Assembly (NCBI GenBank): GCA_003508835.1
Contig: PUFA01000034.1
Span: 682,001 to 746,000, forward strand
DNA from: Eonycteris spelaea
Lineage: Eukaryota; Chordata; Mammalia; Chiroptera; Pteropodidae
DNA length: 64,000 bases
Direction: 5' to 3'
Below the pieces are notes generated by a model, which was not told where the DNA came from, made no database searches, and worked only from the letters and a program-made list of their open reading frames with translations. Within the stretch, counting starts at the first letter, position 1. Every line of letters begins with the position of its first letter. Shown one piece after another: positions 53,411 through 64,000 of this stretch. The position numbers and the translations under genes were made by a program.

Positions 53411-56400
53411 TTCCTGCAAATTCTACTTTCTGCGATCGACTGACCCTACCTGTTCTCCTGTTTGAAAGTCGGAGACGTACACAAGCAGCTGTCGGGGCCC
53501 AGGCTCGCGGAGGCGCCCACTTCCCAGGGCTGGGGCTCCCGCCCGCAGTTCAGAGGCAGAGTCGGGCAGAGAAGCAAGGTCAGGTGAGTCACCTGGCAAC
53601 GAATCTCATGCAACTGCATCTCCGGGACCCCCACGTCCCTCGCAGCACTGCGGTGGGTTTACAGTAACGGGGACTTTATACCTCAGTTCCATTTGCCACC
53701 CCCTTTCTTCAACAGAAACGTCGAGACTTCCAGCTCCATCAGCTTCAAGGGGTGATGGATAAACGTCTTAACCCAGGGAAGAGGCAGGAGACGGCAGGGC
53801 CGCCCCGCCCTCTCCTCCTCCCGGCCCCTGGGTGCTGATTCCTGCCTCCCCAGCCCCACGTCTCAACTTGGCTGCTCAGCCTCTACTTCTGACATTGCCC
53901 ACAGCCCTGACCGACACCCGTCCCCGGACACACACACCCCGGAGTGCGGGGAGGGGACGGGGCGACCTTCTCCACACCGCAGGGTAAACTGGTGCGAACC
54001 GTCTGAGCCAACGCACTGACACACGGTTCTCACTGAGGAAAAGCCTGCCAGGACAGCCAGCCATCCGTCACAAAGCAGCACCCACCCACAGGGCCCAGCC
54101 GGACACCAACTGGTGACCGGGTTCCAGTCATGCCGCGAGGGGGTGACGAACAGGGTGCGACGAAGGACATCTGAATGACTATAGGAAAACGGCAACCGCC
54201 GAGACAATGCATCGTAAAAGGCAAGGGGATGAGCTTTGTTTTCTGACTCTCAATAATCCTACCGCGAACACGAATTACAGAGGTTGAAAGCCATCTTCTT
54301 GCAAAAGGTTCGCCTGACAGGTTCACGCGGTCTGCAAGTGTGAGAGTGTCTCCACGTCAGGAGGACAGCGAGCGGCCCACCAGCACCCCAGAAGTCGTCT
54401 GGACAGAAGCGCTTCCCACAACCAAAGTCATATCAGTGCGGGGCTTCACTCCGTAAGGGCAAGTTTGCCGGTCTGATTTTTTTGGACAATCTCTACCAAA
54501 ATTCAACCCGCATTCACTTATGTTTTGAGGAAAGTGTTCCTTTAACTTTTAGGCGTATTAAGTATTATAACTATGCTCAACCTGAAGAAGCAACAAGGCC
54601 TTGAATTTCCAACCTTGGGGCGGAGATGGCCTTGTACACGCCATCCCGTGGTCCATGCACGATAATCTCGGAAAAGCTCCTACTGCTCGTAAGCTTTATT
54701 ATTTTTTTTTTTTAGGGTTTTCATTCTCCAAATAATTCATTCCTTGTTAGCCTATCTTATTCACAAAAGGCTTTTTTTTACATGTAAATCATTTTATGTA
54801 ACAGGATTATAAGAGGAACATTCTACATTCTCAAATGATTTTCTCGCTGCAAAAATAAAAATCTAATTCGCAGTTTCCAAGTACACAGAGATGAATTCTA
54901 AGCAAAGGCAACATCCATGCCTGAGCCGTGCCCTGAGGGGACGACCAGGACACCGTGCTGCACGGAGGCCTCCCTCCCCCCAGGACACCGTGACAGCTGG
55001 GGCCCAGGTTGGCATCATCGACCTGGTACGCCTCTGCGCTCATCTGCCTGAGTGGCCTTGACTTGAGAGCAGCACAGCATCGTGAGACACTCTCACTCCG
55101 CCCACCCACTTTATAAAATCAGTCCTCGTCCCTGCACCACATCAACCGGTGTCTCGAGCTTCCAAGGAGCTGCTGATGTAACATTTAACATGAAGTTACC
55201 ACCCAGAAGGCGAAAGAGGAGGTGAAAGTAACCAATCTCAACCTTCTTGGCTGAATTTCACACCCGTCCTATCTACTCACCTTGAGAAATTTAACCATGA
55301 CGTTTTAGGGTGACATTTGCACCTGCAGAGACTAAGGAGGAACACAGGATACATTCTAAAGCTGCTTTTTCAATGAAAAATCCTATTCTGCAACAGAGAC
55401 ATGTTACCTAGAATATGTACACAGAACTGGTCTATCTAGAATTTAACACCAGTTAGCCAGCAAAATGTAAGAACCGACCCCAAAGACGCCTGATCCCCAA
55501 AGAGTCCCCTCCTCCCGTGACTCCGGTGCGAGACGGGCCAGGCGAGGCGCTGAGGGAGGCGTGTTGCCCACGATCCTCCCTGGCCACAGGTACAGCCCCT
55601 CCCGCCCAGGGAGCGGCACCTGGCTCCACAGGCTTTCCGGTCACGACCCTTCACATCCCCACTTCGGGTGACAAGGATGTGTACCCCGGAAGGGCAAGGT
55701 GAGGCTTGCACAGCCAACTACTCCTCTGGGAAGGTCCCCAGGGCACGGCGGGTGGGTGGGGTTATGCTGCCCATGGTGGCTGGTCACAGCAGCTGTCCGC
55801 CTGGCCCCTCTCCTCCCTCTCCTTCTCAGCTGAGAGGCTCCGACTTTGTAGCCACTGTCCAAGCCTCGATACAAATGTATACTTTCTTCCCCACAACCCT
55901 GCAGTTTCCTAACCGCCCTGTACTTTCACTGGCAAAGGGGACAGCGAAACAAGACCAAAGGTTACATTTCAGCGGGTGGCCTCCTCCTCACTCCCCGACA
56001 CACCACCCCTTCACTCATCCTGAGCAGGACCCCCAATCAACCCATGTCCGTGCGTGTTGCCGGGTTCCAGGTCTGCGGCACTAGCCACCAGGGCCCAGGT
56101 TCAGCCGCACGTCACGTGACAGTGGTGTCTCCATGACAACCAAGTAACTGTAAACTGAAAACACGGATTAAGCAGTGTGCGCACTGTGGCAGGCCCTCGG
56201 GTGGTCTGCCCCCTTCCACACTCACCATGCGACTCAGGCAATGGCCCGCGTCATCCCATCCGGTGGAGGAGGACGCAGCCCACAGCCTGCTGAGGTCCCA
56301 CGGCGGCCAGTGGGGCACTCACCAAGGCCGTCTGGCCCCTGACTGCCCCCTCCCGGGCTACCCCCCGGTGCCTCCTCCCTGTGACGCCCGGCACGGCCTG

Positions 56401-56845
56401 CTCTGCGTCTGGAGGAACACCTGATGCTTCTTCCTCGGGGGGCAGGCGACACGGCTCACAACTGGCTTACAGAGAGGGTGACCGCAGCCAGGGACGTGGG
56501 AACGGGGACGCCTCTCTCCGTCTGGCAACCCCTAAGCACACCTGCACGGTGCCGGTCGCGGGGGGCTGCTGAGGCCAGCAGAAAGGCCAGCAGGAGGCAC
56601 ACCCCTCGCTGCAGGACCCAGCCACGCCCGGGAACCCGGGACCGGAGTCCGGACACGGTCCAAACGCCAAGCTGCAAGCAAACACGGGAGGCAGAGGGGC
56701 ACGCCAGACAATTCCAAAAAAAAAAAACAAAAAAAAAACAACAAAAAACCAGACGACATGGGGCTTTGTTCACAAATCTAGTGCCGGGGAAGAAAGCCGA
56801 TGACGGAGCCCGCACGGTCAAAACTCAGACGGCGCGCCAGCCCGC
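53411..56845. other. Unique sequence, no gene recognised
   Basis: GC-rich blocks (53430-54140, 54900-55120, 55470-56700) alternate with AT-rich, CpG-poor sequence (54460-54880, 55160-55470). T-runs lie at 54702-54713, and an A-rich (A)nC tract at 56717-56747. No repeat family, exon or RNA gene is recognised. Confidence 0.5.
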
Positions 56846-57250
56846 TGCGCTGTGTAGACACTACCTGGATTCTGATTAAACAAACTCAAGAAAAAACAAG
56901 CAGGACACTCCTGAGACAACGAGAGGTCTGGACACGAACTGGGTATGCGATGCTGTTAAGGAACCGTTCGTCTCTTAAGTGTCATACTGGCCGTGTGGTC
57001 ACGTGTGCCTGTATTTTTATGTCCCCCTTTCAAGACAGACACGGAAATACGCATAAAACGATAGGGTGCCTTGGACTTGCATCAGAATATACCGGCAGGT
57101 GGCAAAGTGCACAGGGGAAATAAGACTGGCCAAGGATTGGTCATTATTAGAGCTAGCTGACGGGTAGGTAGCTGGGAAGGTATCGAGCTATTTTGTACAT
57201 TTTATGTACTTGAATTTTTGTAACATTTAGAAAGTATCTCAAAGAGATCA
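56846..57250 (+). mobile_element. L1M 3'UTR fragment
   Basis: 'gaactgggtatgcgatgctg' (56937-56956), 'ttaaggaaccgttcgtctct' (56957-56976), 'aagtgtcatactggccgtgt' (56977-56996), 'ggtcacgtgtgcctgtattt' (56997-57016), 'tgacgggtaggtagctggga' (57158-57177) and 'acttgaatttttgtaacatt' (57208-57227) follow the L1M 3'UTR (gactgggtattagatgatat, taaggaattattgtt, gtgtgataatggtattgtgg, ttatgt, ctaggtgaagggtatatggg, tgaaattttccataat). Confidence 0.8.
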
Positions 57251-57374
57251 AGGTTAAACTGTTTCTTCTACCTTCACTCCACACACGCGATAGATACACA
57301 CACACACACACTCTTCTATGTTTTCTATGCCCGTCATCAGGCTGTCTCCGGCGTGGGGAGGGTGAACTGTTCCT
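57251..57374. other. Short AT-rich unique segment with (CA)n
   Basis: A short CA run lies at 57295-57312; otherwise nothing is recognised. Confidence 0.6.
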
Positions 57375-57480
57375 CCTTTGCCACTCTCCCTCAAGTTTCC
57401 ACATCTTAAGACTGGGAATTACATCTCTATCTCGGAGTTGCTATGAGGATTAAACCAACGAATAAATGCAAGCTAACTAA
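57375..57480 (+). mobile_element. MIR SINE 3' part
   Basis: 'cacatcttaagactgggaat' (57400-57419), 'tacatctctatctcggagtt' (57420-57439) and 'gctatgaggattaaaccaac' (57440-57459) follow MIR (ctcatctgtaaaatgggaataat, acctacctcatagggttgt, tgtgaggattaaatga). Confidence 0.8.
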
Positions 57481-58424
57481 CAATTCATGTCACATCCTCT
57501 GCAAACCGCTATTATCATCAACACTACCGATTTCAAATGTGTCCAGGTATTTCTGCCCTGACGACTCTGCTGTTCCCAGCGGTGTGGGGGCCACCTGGCC
57601 ATGGCCTCCTGTTGCTCTGGCTGCAGACGAGGCCCAAGGGCAGGGGACGCTTCGGCTGCGGGCACCGCATGTGCCAAAGGACAGAACGTGGAGTCCTGGT
57701 CGCTGAGCGCTGCGCCCCCGCCCGCCGGCTTGCGGTTCAGGGAGGGCGCTCTTATGAGGACTCGGAACATGACTAATCGTTCCTTCTCCTCCCCTGGTTT
57801 GTGGGTGCCGTGCCCCCATTAAACCATTCCGGACCTGGCTGGGATCTTCCTCCTCTTTGCTGCACAGAGCACAGCTGAAGGGCCACTCTGGATGCCTGCA
57901 CCACTCCCAAGCTCGCTGCAGGGACAGCAGACACGGGACTGCAGTCCTGAGTCTGAGTCAGGCTGCAGATCAAAGCGGATTCCTGGAGCCCAGAGGGTTG
58001 GGGGGGGGGGAGGGTGCAGGACACCCTCTGGGGCGTGGGATCTGGGCTGGGAGCCCTCCGCTCTTCTGCCACCTGCGAAACGCTTCATCGAAACCCTTTT
58101 GAAAAAGCGCTCAGAGCCACCGGACTGCCCGGAGCCGGGTGCGGGGGCTCCTCACAGGCCCCATCCATCGATCCATCGATGGGTATAAACGTTTAGGTCG
58201 CTGTTGCTTGACTCAGTGCCAGCGACAGGGAAAGCGGCAGCACGACGGACTCGCGGCTCGGGGCGCGGCCGGCCTCCCCTCTTCCTCCGGACATGGCGTC
58301 TGGGCCAAGCCGTGCAGGCTGCGGGGTGGGCCCCTGCCTGCGCCCCCACATCCACCAGCGGGCAGCGGCCCTGGGACCCGCGGAGGCGGTCGGGGGCTGC
58401 GGCCTCGCTGCCAACGATCGTTCC
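57481..58424. other. Unique sequence, no gene recognised
   Basis: GC-rich, with an 11-base G-run at 58000-58010 and a small 'atccatcg' repeat at 58164-58180. No gene is recognised. Confidence 0.5.
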
Positions 58425-58715
58425 TACTTTTCATTTTTTAACCAAATTTTATATTTTTCATCATCTATTTCATATTTGTTTAAAAACACGGCTTTGCTCT
58501 AAACAGCTTTTTTAACATTTTTATAAAACAGTAATCTCACTGGTATTACTTTCTCCCATTAAAAATTAGTCTCTGCAACCTCGATTAAGATAAATCACAA
58601 TAAACATAAAAATATAGGTATTATAAGTACAGTTAAATATTTTTATCTAATAAAAAAGATATTACAAAATAAAGACACTGTAAGAATAAATTATAACGTA
58701 GGTAGAAAATAAACA
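58425..58715. promoter_or_regulatory. AT-rich island, candidate conserved element or 3'UTR-like sequence
   Basis: About 290 bases of CpG-poor, strongly AT-rich, non-repetitive DNA with many AATAAA-like words ('aataaacataaaaat', 'aaataaagac', 'gaataaatt'). It is set between CpG-dense blocks. It could be an AT-rich enhancer, a decayed L1 3' end, or the 3'UTR of an unrecognised gene. No coding sequence supports the last. Confidence 0.3.
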
Positions 58716-58907
58716 GCTCGGGTTGGCTCGGAAACCCACTGTCCCCTGGCTCCGTCCCCCCGCACGTCAACGGCCGGACCGCCCACCACCTGCAGCACGT
58801 GCCACCCATCAACCTGAGTGGACGACCAGACAGCACGATGCCCTATCAACAAGAACCCTCAAAACCATGTGGGGGGTTTGTGGGGAGGCAGGGGCAGGAA
58901 AGGACAC
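58716..58907. other. Short unique segment
   Basis: GC-rich; nothing recognised. Confidence 0.5.
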
Positions 58908-59160
58908 CGTTAGGGACTGAACTGTGTCCCCCCCAAAATGCATACAATGAAGTGCTAAGCCCAACGTGGCTGAGTCTGGAGGTCTTTTCGGAGGTAATTA
59001 CAGCTACGGCCACACCCATGTGCGTAGACACCACGAAGTCACACGCACAGAAAGGCCACGTGAGGACACAGGGAGAAGGCGTCCACAGCGGGCCAAGGGG
59101 AACCACGCTGCGGACCCCTGACCTCGGACTCCCAGCTCTGGAACTGCGAGGCGGTGACTG
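58908..59160 (+). mobile_element. MaLR/MLT1 LTR
   Basis: 'ttagggactgaactgtgtcc' (58910-58929), then C7 and 'aaaatgcatac', 'ctggaggtcttttcggaggt' (58977-58996), 'aattacagctacggccacac', 'aggccacgtgaggacacagg' (59053-59072), 'gagaaggcgtccac' (59073-59086) and 'cggactcccagctctggaac' (59126-59145) reproduce the MLT1 order to near the 3' end. Confidence 0.88.
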
Positions 59161-60638
59161 TCTGCGGCCTGAGCCCTGGGCTGAGGCAGTGGGCCAGGGC
59201 AGCCCGGTGCAGACACCAGCCCCCCACGCCCCCATACCACAGCACCCTGGCCAACTCACCGCGCAGGACCAGGGGTGCTCCTGCCTGCAACTGTCAGCAG
59301 CACCCATGTGGCTGGCCTTCGGGGCACCCGCATCACGGAGGGCAAACCCCAGCAGGGACCCGGCGTGGGAGGGGAGCCCCACACACGGTGCGCCTGCTCC
59401 ACTGACCCCCAGGATGGGGAGAAGATCTGACGTCTTCTGAGGGAGCAGAGAACGTGCATCCTCCCGACAAGCACCTGTTGAGGATCTCCAGGTGTGACAG
59501 GAGCCCGACCGGACACCGGTCCGGGGGTGCCAGGGGCTGACGTTCATTTCCTCCGAGTAAGGTGGGCCACTGAGGCTCAGAATTCGGAAGGCCTCCCGCA
59601 GGCTCGCGGCTCGAAGGCAGCGGTGCCAGCTTTCACTCCCAGACACTCTCTGGATGCTGCCGTGGGTGCCCCTCGCCAACACCCCACAGGGAGTGGAAGC
59701 AGGAAATGCCACAAGGAATGTTCCGGGGTCAGGCAAAAACGCTCGGGCAAGGCGCCCCTTCCCCAGGCACCCGGGCAGCACGCGCACGCACGCACACGGG
59801 GTGCCGGGAAGACGGGCAGCTCTCACAGGAAAGGCTGGGAGCAGAAGAGATGAGCAGGTGAGTGTGTGCCCGAGGGAGCCACCGGTTTGCAGGTGCAGCG
59901 GCAGCAAAGCCACAGGGCAGGAGCGACACCCCGAGCCCCCGCGGGGAGGCGGCCCAGCCACCCAGCACGACCTGCAGGACGAGGTCACCAAGTCCCCACG
60001 CAGCCCAATAACGTCTCCCGGCCACCGGGAGGCCCTGGAGTGGCCGTGCCAGTCAGCTGCCCCGACTCGAAAGAGCATCCCTGCCACTCGGACCCGCGGG
60101 CCACACTCTCTGGCATTTTCCGAGCCCTGCAGGCTTAGTGTGCACCCTTCTATTTGTGAAAAGTAATTCAAAATGTTCAAAGCTGCTTATGAGCTTGCAT
60201 GTCTTAAAGATGACCATCTGCGTCAGTCACCAACAAACCCATTGCAGTCTCTTTAAACGCTGTAAAATGCCTGACTTTTCACGCAGAAACCAGACTTTTC
60301 CACGCAGGACACAGGAAACAGTGGACTTCGGCAGAAGCACGAAATCACGCTCGCGACTCTCGACGAGCATCTCGTGCTCACAGGGCTGCCTGTGCCCACT
60401 GCCCAGCAGGCTGGCCCTGGCTCTCGGAGACCGTGTCTCAGCTAGCCCCTGAGGACCTGCCCCGCCTCTCTCTGCTGAAATCCTGATGGAGCTGTCAGTC
60501 AAGCTGACGGAGGGCAGCTGATTCTGAGGCCATGAGACACTCTCTGGAAACAGAAAACCCAGGTGGTGGCCAGGAGAGCAGTGCAGGGCCCGGGGACACA
60601 GCCCACTGTGTGCCGGCTCCCGGGACCCTCCAGTGGCC
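59161..60638. other. Unique sequence, no gene recognised
   Basis: GC-rich to 60130. A MIR-like antisense piece may lie at about 59545-59590 ('actgaggctcagaattcgg'). CpG-poor, AT-richer sequence lies at 60130-60300. A 444-codon minus-strand frame covers 58846-60180 without a domain. Confidence 0.5.
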
Positions 60639-60696
60639 CTGGTTCGATCCAGCCCCAGGCCTGGTTCGATCCAGCCCCAGGCCTGGTTCACAGGCC
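60639..60696. repeat. 22-bp tandem repeat, 2.5 copies
   Basis: The unit ctggttcgatccagccccaggc (given in two parts: 'ctggttcgatcc' and 'agccccaggc') occurs at 60639-60660 and 60661-60682 with no differences. A partial third copy follows. Confidence 0.95.
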
Positions 60697-62399
60697 AGCC
60701 TCCCCTACTCAGAGTCACCTGCCATCCTTCTGCTAAATTCCATGTCGGCTTGAGCAACTCAATGGGATTCTGAGGCTTTCAACCAAGGACCCAAACCAAC
60801 CAGTTCAAGCACGCCTCAGTTCAAACGTAAGCAAATTCTGATGGTATTAATGGCAAAAACGGCCTGCTGAGCTAAAGAATACCTAAAGTTAGGAGGAAAT
60901 TTGTTTAAGTACCCTAAATTCTGAAATTCGCCAAATGGCAGCCCTGGCGACCTCAGAGTTGCTGCCTCGCTGACCAGTCACCAGGGCCGTGAGCCTCCTG
61001 TGGGGATGTGAGTCCTCGAATGTGTGTTACACATAAGACATGGTCCTCGTGGCCACACACGGACTTGTGGAAGGCGGACGCCTTCAAAGGCCACCGCCTG
61101 GTCCACTCCCAGTCGGTCAGCTCCGTGGAGCTGTCACCCAGTGGACCTGGGTGAGACACGGGGTCTGGTGCCAGGACCACAGTCCTCGGGTGCTGGGAGC
61201 CCATGCTGGGGAGAGATGGGTGAGCCCACAATTAGACCAAATGCACAAGCCATCAGGAGCCATCAGGAGCCGTCAGAACGCCCACTGGGGAGCGGTGACG
61301 AGCTGAGCAGCCATCCGCGGGCTTAAGGAAAGGGAGGCCCACCTTGAGGCGGACCTGGCCCACCAGGAGCCCAGGTGGCCCCGGGGAACTACGTGCAGTG
61401 AAGGCGCCGGAGGGGACAGGCAGGCCCAGGCAGGCCCACTGCAAAGGGAGCTGAGGGAAGCGACTGCGTTTTCATTTCTTTATTTACTCCGAGCCTTGTG
61501 TGGAGAGGCTTCGGGGTGAGGCTGGGAATTCCGACTTCATTCCGAAAGCCCCAGCGAGCCGTTAAAGGATTTTACGCAGGGCAAGGCCTGGCCGGCTCTG
61601 TTCTGAAATCTATTTCTGGGTTAACCGAGCAGCCAGATGTGCGCGGCCCTGTCAGCGGCCCGGACGCCTGTGCACAGATGCACGGGCACACTGGCACCCA
61701 GCACGGCGGGCCACGTGTGCCCAACCACGTACGCGGACACGCATGCTCACCGCACACACACCGAAAACGCGGGTGCCACGCACGACCTGCACAGCTGCTC
61801 GTTAAACACCCTGTCGGAACCCCCAGAGCCGCCCCCCCCTCGGGAAAACCGAGGTCCCAAAATCGCTATCTGGAAGGGCGCGACGCGTCCGGAGGATCAC
61901 CGTGGGGCTGCGCGCTGTCCGGCCTTTCGGCTTTTTAACAAACATCCCGCTGGACGGACCAAACTCACAAGTGCCACGTGTCACAAACCCACAGGGAGGC
62001 TTCCTGAACTGCCAGGCACTCGGGGAAAGCCCCTCCACCAATGAGGGCCGCTCCCCACCCCCACCAACGAGGATTGCGCCCCCAGTCGCGTCCCGGTCAC
62101 ACACCGCTGCTGCCAGGACCCAGGTTTGGGACCCTGGAGCAGCAGTTCCTGAAGTGTGGACAGGGAGCAGAGAACCGTCCTGGCGAAGTCCACGGCAGGA
62201 CAAGGCTGGGTTGGGTCACAGGGTTCTCTCCTTCCGGTGTCCCTACCTGAAAGAGGGCGGAGCCCGATGACCCGCCCCGCCCACACCTGTGGCTGAGAGC
62301 CGCCCAAGCGCAGAGGTCCCGCCTGGAAAGCTGCGCGGCCGCTGCCCCATCAGGGCAGGGAGGCCGGCCCGGCTCGGCCCCGGCTAGGCCCCTTCCGGC
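60697..62399. other. Unique sequence, no gene recognised
   Basis: Mostly GC-rich, with an AT-richer patch at 60790-60940 and an 11-bp 'gccatcaggag' repeat at 61251-61276. CpG-dense sequence lies at 61630-62000. No gene or repeat family is recognised. Confidence 0.5.
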
Positions 62400-62478
62400 T
62401 CTGCTGCCTGGCTGTGTGTGACCCCAGCCACGTCACTTGCATTCCGAGAGCTTCAATTTCTCCCTGTTATGCTAATTA
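62400..62478 (+). mobile_element. MIR SINE remnant
   Basis: 'ctgctgcctggctgtgtgtg' (62401-62420), 'accccagccacgtcacttgc' (62421-62440) and 'gcttcaatttctccctgtta' (62450-62469) follow MIR (ctagctgtgtgaccttgggcaagtcact, gcctcagtttcctc). Confidence 0.65.
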
Positions 62479-62610
62479 TAGTCAGAAAAAAAAGTAACTT
62501 CTATTTATATACGTTGTAAATTAACCGTTTGCTAATATCTCCGTTATTAAAATGTCACAATTAATGTGGCTTAAATTTAAGAGCTATCGCTTCAACCAGG
62601 CTGGATAAAC
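62479..62610. promoter_or_regulatory. AT-rich candidate conserved element
   Basis: CpG-poor AT-rich sequence rich in homeobox-type cores ('aaattaacc', 'cgttattaaaatg', 'cacaattaatgtgg' at 62557-62570). It has no repeat signature and lies between GC-rich blocks. Function is inferred from composition. Confidence 0.35.
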
Positions 62611-62924
62611 GGTGTCGCAGACTGCTGAACCCCGGCAAACTGTCAAAGGCTTGCTGTGTGGACGTGCTCCCTCTCCCCTGTGGCCCTGCCACCGCGGGCA
62701 GCCAGCGTGCCCCGCGTCTCCCCCTCCTCACACGCGCAAACCCCGGTCCGCTCCCGGGGCCCCCACCCCTCGGCCTTTCTGTCCTCGACCACCTCAGTGA
62801 GTCAATGGCTGATGAACCAACCGTGAGCTTCAAGTTACAGGTCAGGACCTACGGGGGGTTGCAGGTGACAGAAAATTCCCCCACAGCTCTGCAGACCCTG
62901 GGCCGATCTGAGAGGTTCCCTTTC
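62611..62924. other. Unique sequence, no gene recognised
   Basis: GC- and C-rich; nothing recognised. Confidence 0.5.
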
Positions 62925-63145
62925 TGCGTGGCCGGCGAGTCCCGAGTTTGAATCCCGGCTCAGTCTGAATCCACTCCGGGCCTGGGTAGGTTCTGGCAAG
63001 GCCTTAAACTCTAGCTCTGGAAATGGGGGTTCTACCTCCTCTGTCCCGGGGTGACCAGGCTAAGACGACACAAAGCATACTAAGCCCTTCACACAGGGTC
63101 CCTAAGACGGCACACACTTAAACAGTTGGTGCTATTATTATCACG
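62925..63145 (+). mobile_element. MIR SINE, nearly full length
   Basis: The tRNA-like B-box region 'gagtttgaatcccggctcag' (62944-62963) is followed by 'ccttaaactctagctctgga' (63001-63020), 'aatgggggttctacctcctc' (63021-63040), 'taagcccttcacacagggtc' (63082-63101) and 'gtgctattattatcacgtga' (63129-63148). The central and 3' MIR blocks are in order. The B-box is that of an old tRNA-derived SINE, not a functional tRNA gene. Confidence 0.8.
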
Positions 63146-64000
63146 TGAGAAAAAGGAAGAATCTAGGGGGTGTTGATGAAACGTTTGACAGAAATTTCTG
63201 GCATCCGGAGCAGCTGTCAGAGATGCCTCCAGGCAACGGTGTCATTTACAGGGCAAACCGGGGCCTGCCCAGCGACCACACCCCTCTGCCAGCACACGCC
63301 ATGGCCACCCACCGCTCCCGCGGCCTCGCCAGCTGCCCTCACAGCACGCGGCATTTTTCAGTAGCTGTTCATGTCCACTCTTCCTAAAAACAAATTCATA
63401 ACTAAACTCGGAAACAGAACCCAGCAGGGAGGAGGGTGCTTCGCTCCTTACCCAGGGGGGCATCAAGGGCTGGGCCTGGCACACAGGGTCACCCCAAATG
63501 ACGGATCCGGACGGGTGCTTCACCGGCGTCCTCCGGGTCCAGACTCCGCATAAAAACCACCATGCGTGAGGGCAAAAGGATCCCCAGTGAGAGCCGGGAG
63601 GTCTGAGGAAGGACCCAGCCCAACAGTGGGACCCGGCTGCCCAGGGGCTGCAGGGGGAGACTCGGCTAGCCCCTGCCCCCCCCCGCCCCCACACTCGGGA
63701 GAAAGGCTGGGGTCTCACCGAGATCACAATGCACGCACACACAAAAAGGCGAGGAAGAAGCAGGCTCCAGGGAGCCTCACAAGCAGGCGGCTGGGGCCTC
63801 GGTGTCCCGAGCCCCGCCCACCCCCAGCCCTCACTCCTGCCCATCTCTATGGAACTGAAGGTCAGCGTGGCTCTGGGCCAGGAGACCCTGAGGGAGGGCG
63901 CGGCTTCCGCGGGGCTGCGGGTCTCAGAGGCCCTGCTCACAGGTACGCAGCTTCTGACAGCTCCCAACCAAGAATGCTCCCAGTGACATCACACGGTCAA
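63146..64000. other. Unique sequence, no gene recognised
   Basis: GC-rich. A 241-codon minus-strand frame (63242-63967) has no domain. A C-rich run lies at 63678-63691. Confidence 0.5.

Noticed and set aside
58846..60180. 444-codon open frame on the minus strand
   Set aside because: It crosses an antisense MLT1 LTR at 58908-59160 and has no domain, repeat-protein pattern or homologue I recognise. Composition is what stop-poor GC-rich DNA gives. A protein search and RNA-seq would settle it.
62944..62963. tRNA B-box-like sequence
   Set aside because: It belongs to a MIR SINE. No acceptor stem, anticodon loop or A box in tRNA geometry is present.
63242..63967. 241-codon minus-strand frame near the window end
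   Set aside because: No domain and no conserved motif; GC-rich composition explains it. The end of the window prevents a check for continuation.
1..64000. CRISPR array, bacterial operon, phage or plasmid features
   Set aside because: No regularly spaced direct repeats with variable spacers, no ribosome-binding-site-led gene strings, and mammalian repeat families throughout. The 55-bp and 16-bp arrays have no spacers.

Overview
This window looks like nuclear DNA of a placental mammal from a GC-rich, CpG-dense, gene-poor region. The recognisable repeats are old, shared mammalian families: MIR, L2, L1M-type 3' ends, MaLR/MLT1 and ERVL-type LTRs, Tigger, and hAT/MER5-type elements. I recognise no Alu, B1/B2, carnivore SINEC, bovine BovA/ART2, horse ERE or camelid/bat tRNA-SINE, so the order cannot be named; primate and mouse-like rodent are unlikely. 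The density of CpG and G/C even inside old repeats suggests a subtelomeric or otherwise recombination-rich location (inference).

No protein-coding gene, exon, tRNA or rRNA could be supported. The many open reading frames, the longest 444 codons on the minus strand at 58846-60180, are what GC-rich DNA with few stop codons yields. They show no domain, cross identifiable repeats, and have no convincing splice structure. The window is best read as intergenic or deep intronic.

Layout. 1-13 kb: unique DNA with an MLT1 LTR (1.8 kb), L1 antisense remnants (2.2 and 12.7 kb), two L2 3' ends (3.7 and 12.1 kb), a second, GC-converted MLT1 (7.0 kb), and a promoter-like CpG-rich block with RFX, Sp1 and NRF1-type motifs (10.6-10.8 kb). 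13-24 kb: a MER5-like element, an AT-rich candidate conserved element (14.1 kb), a near-perfect CTCF core (15.45 kb), an MLT1 (18.2 kb), a 36-bp strictly alternating purine-pyrimidine tract (22.77 kb), and an L1 3' end heavily converted to G/C (23.0-23.5 kb). 25-37 kb: LTRs (25.6, 27.3, 31.0, 35.4 kb), an L1 3'UTR (31.4 kb), MIRs, and about 1 kb of L1 (35.9-36.9 kb). 38-47 kb: a second promoter-like CpG block (38.1 kb), a homeodomain-site-rich element (38.8 kb), a roughly 200-bp inverted duplication (40.9/42.05 kb), a Tigger remnant (43.7 kb), a near-perfect 8 x 55-bp CpG-saturated minisatellite (45.23 kb), and a hAT-like element with inverted ends (46.5 kb). 49-64 kb: L2, a 53-bp tandem duplication, a CA/TG-rich tract, an AT-rich candidate enhancer (52.1-52.6 kb), a 16-bp minisatellite (52.9 kb), L1 3'UTR remnants (53.1 and 56.85 kb), an MLT1 (58.9 kb) and MIRs near 62.4 and 63.0 kb.

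No novel enzymatic or defence system was found. The most interesting signals are the homogeneous 55-bp minisatellite that is open in all three plus-strand frames, the inverted duplication whose arms are about 93% alike amid heavily decayed repeats, the G/C conversion of old repeats, and several AT-rich islands that stand out as candidate regulatory elements. Family assignments come from remembered repeat signatures, not from a database search.
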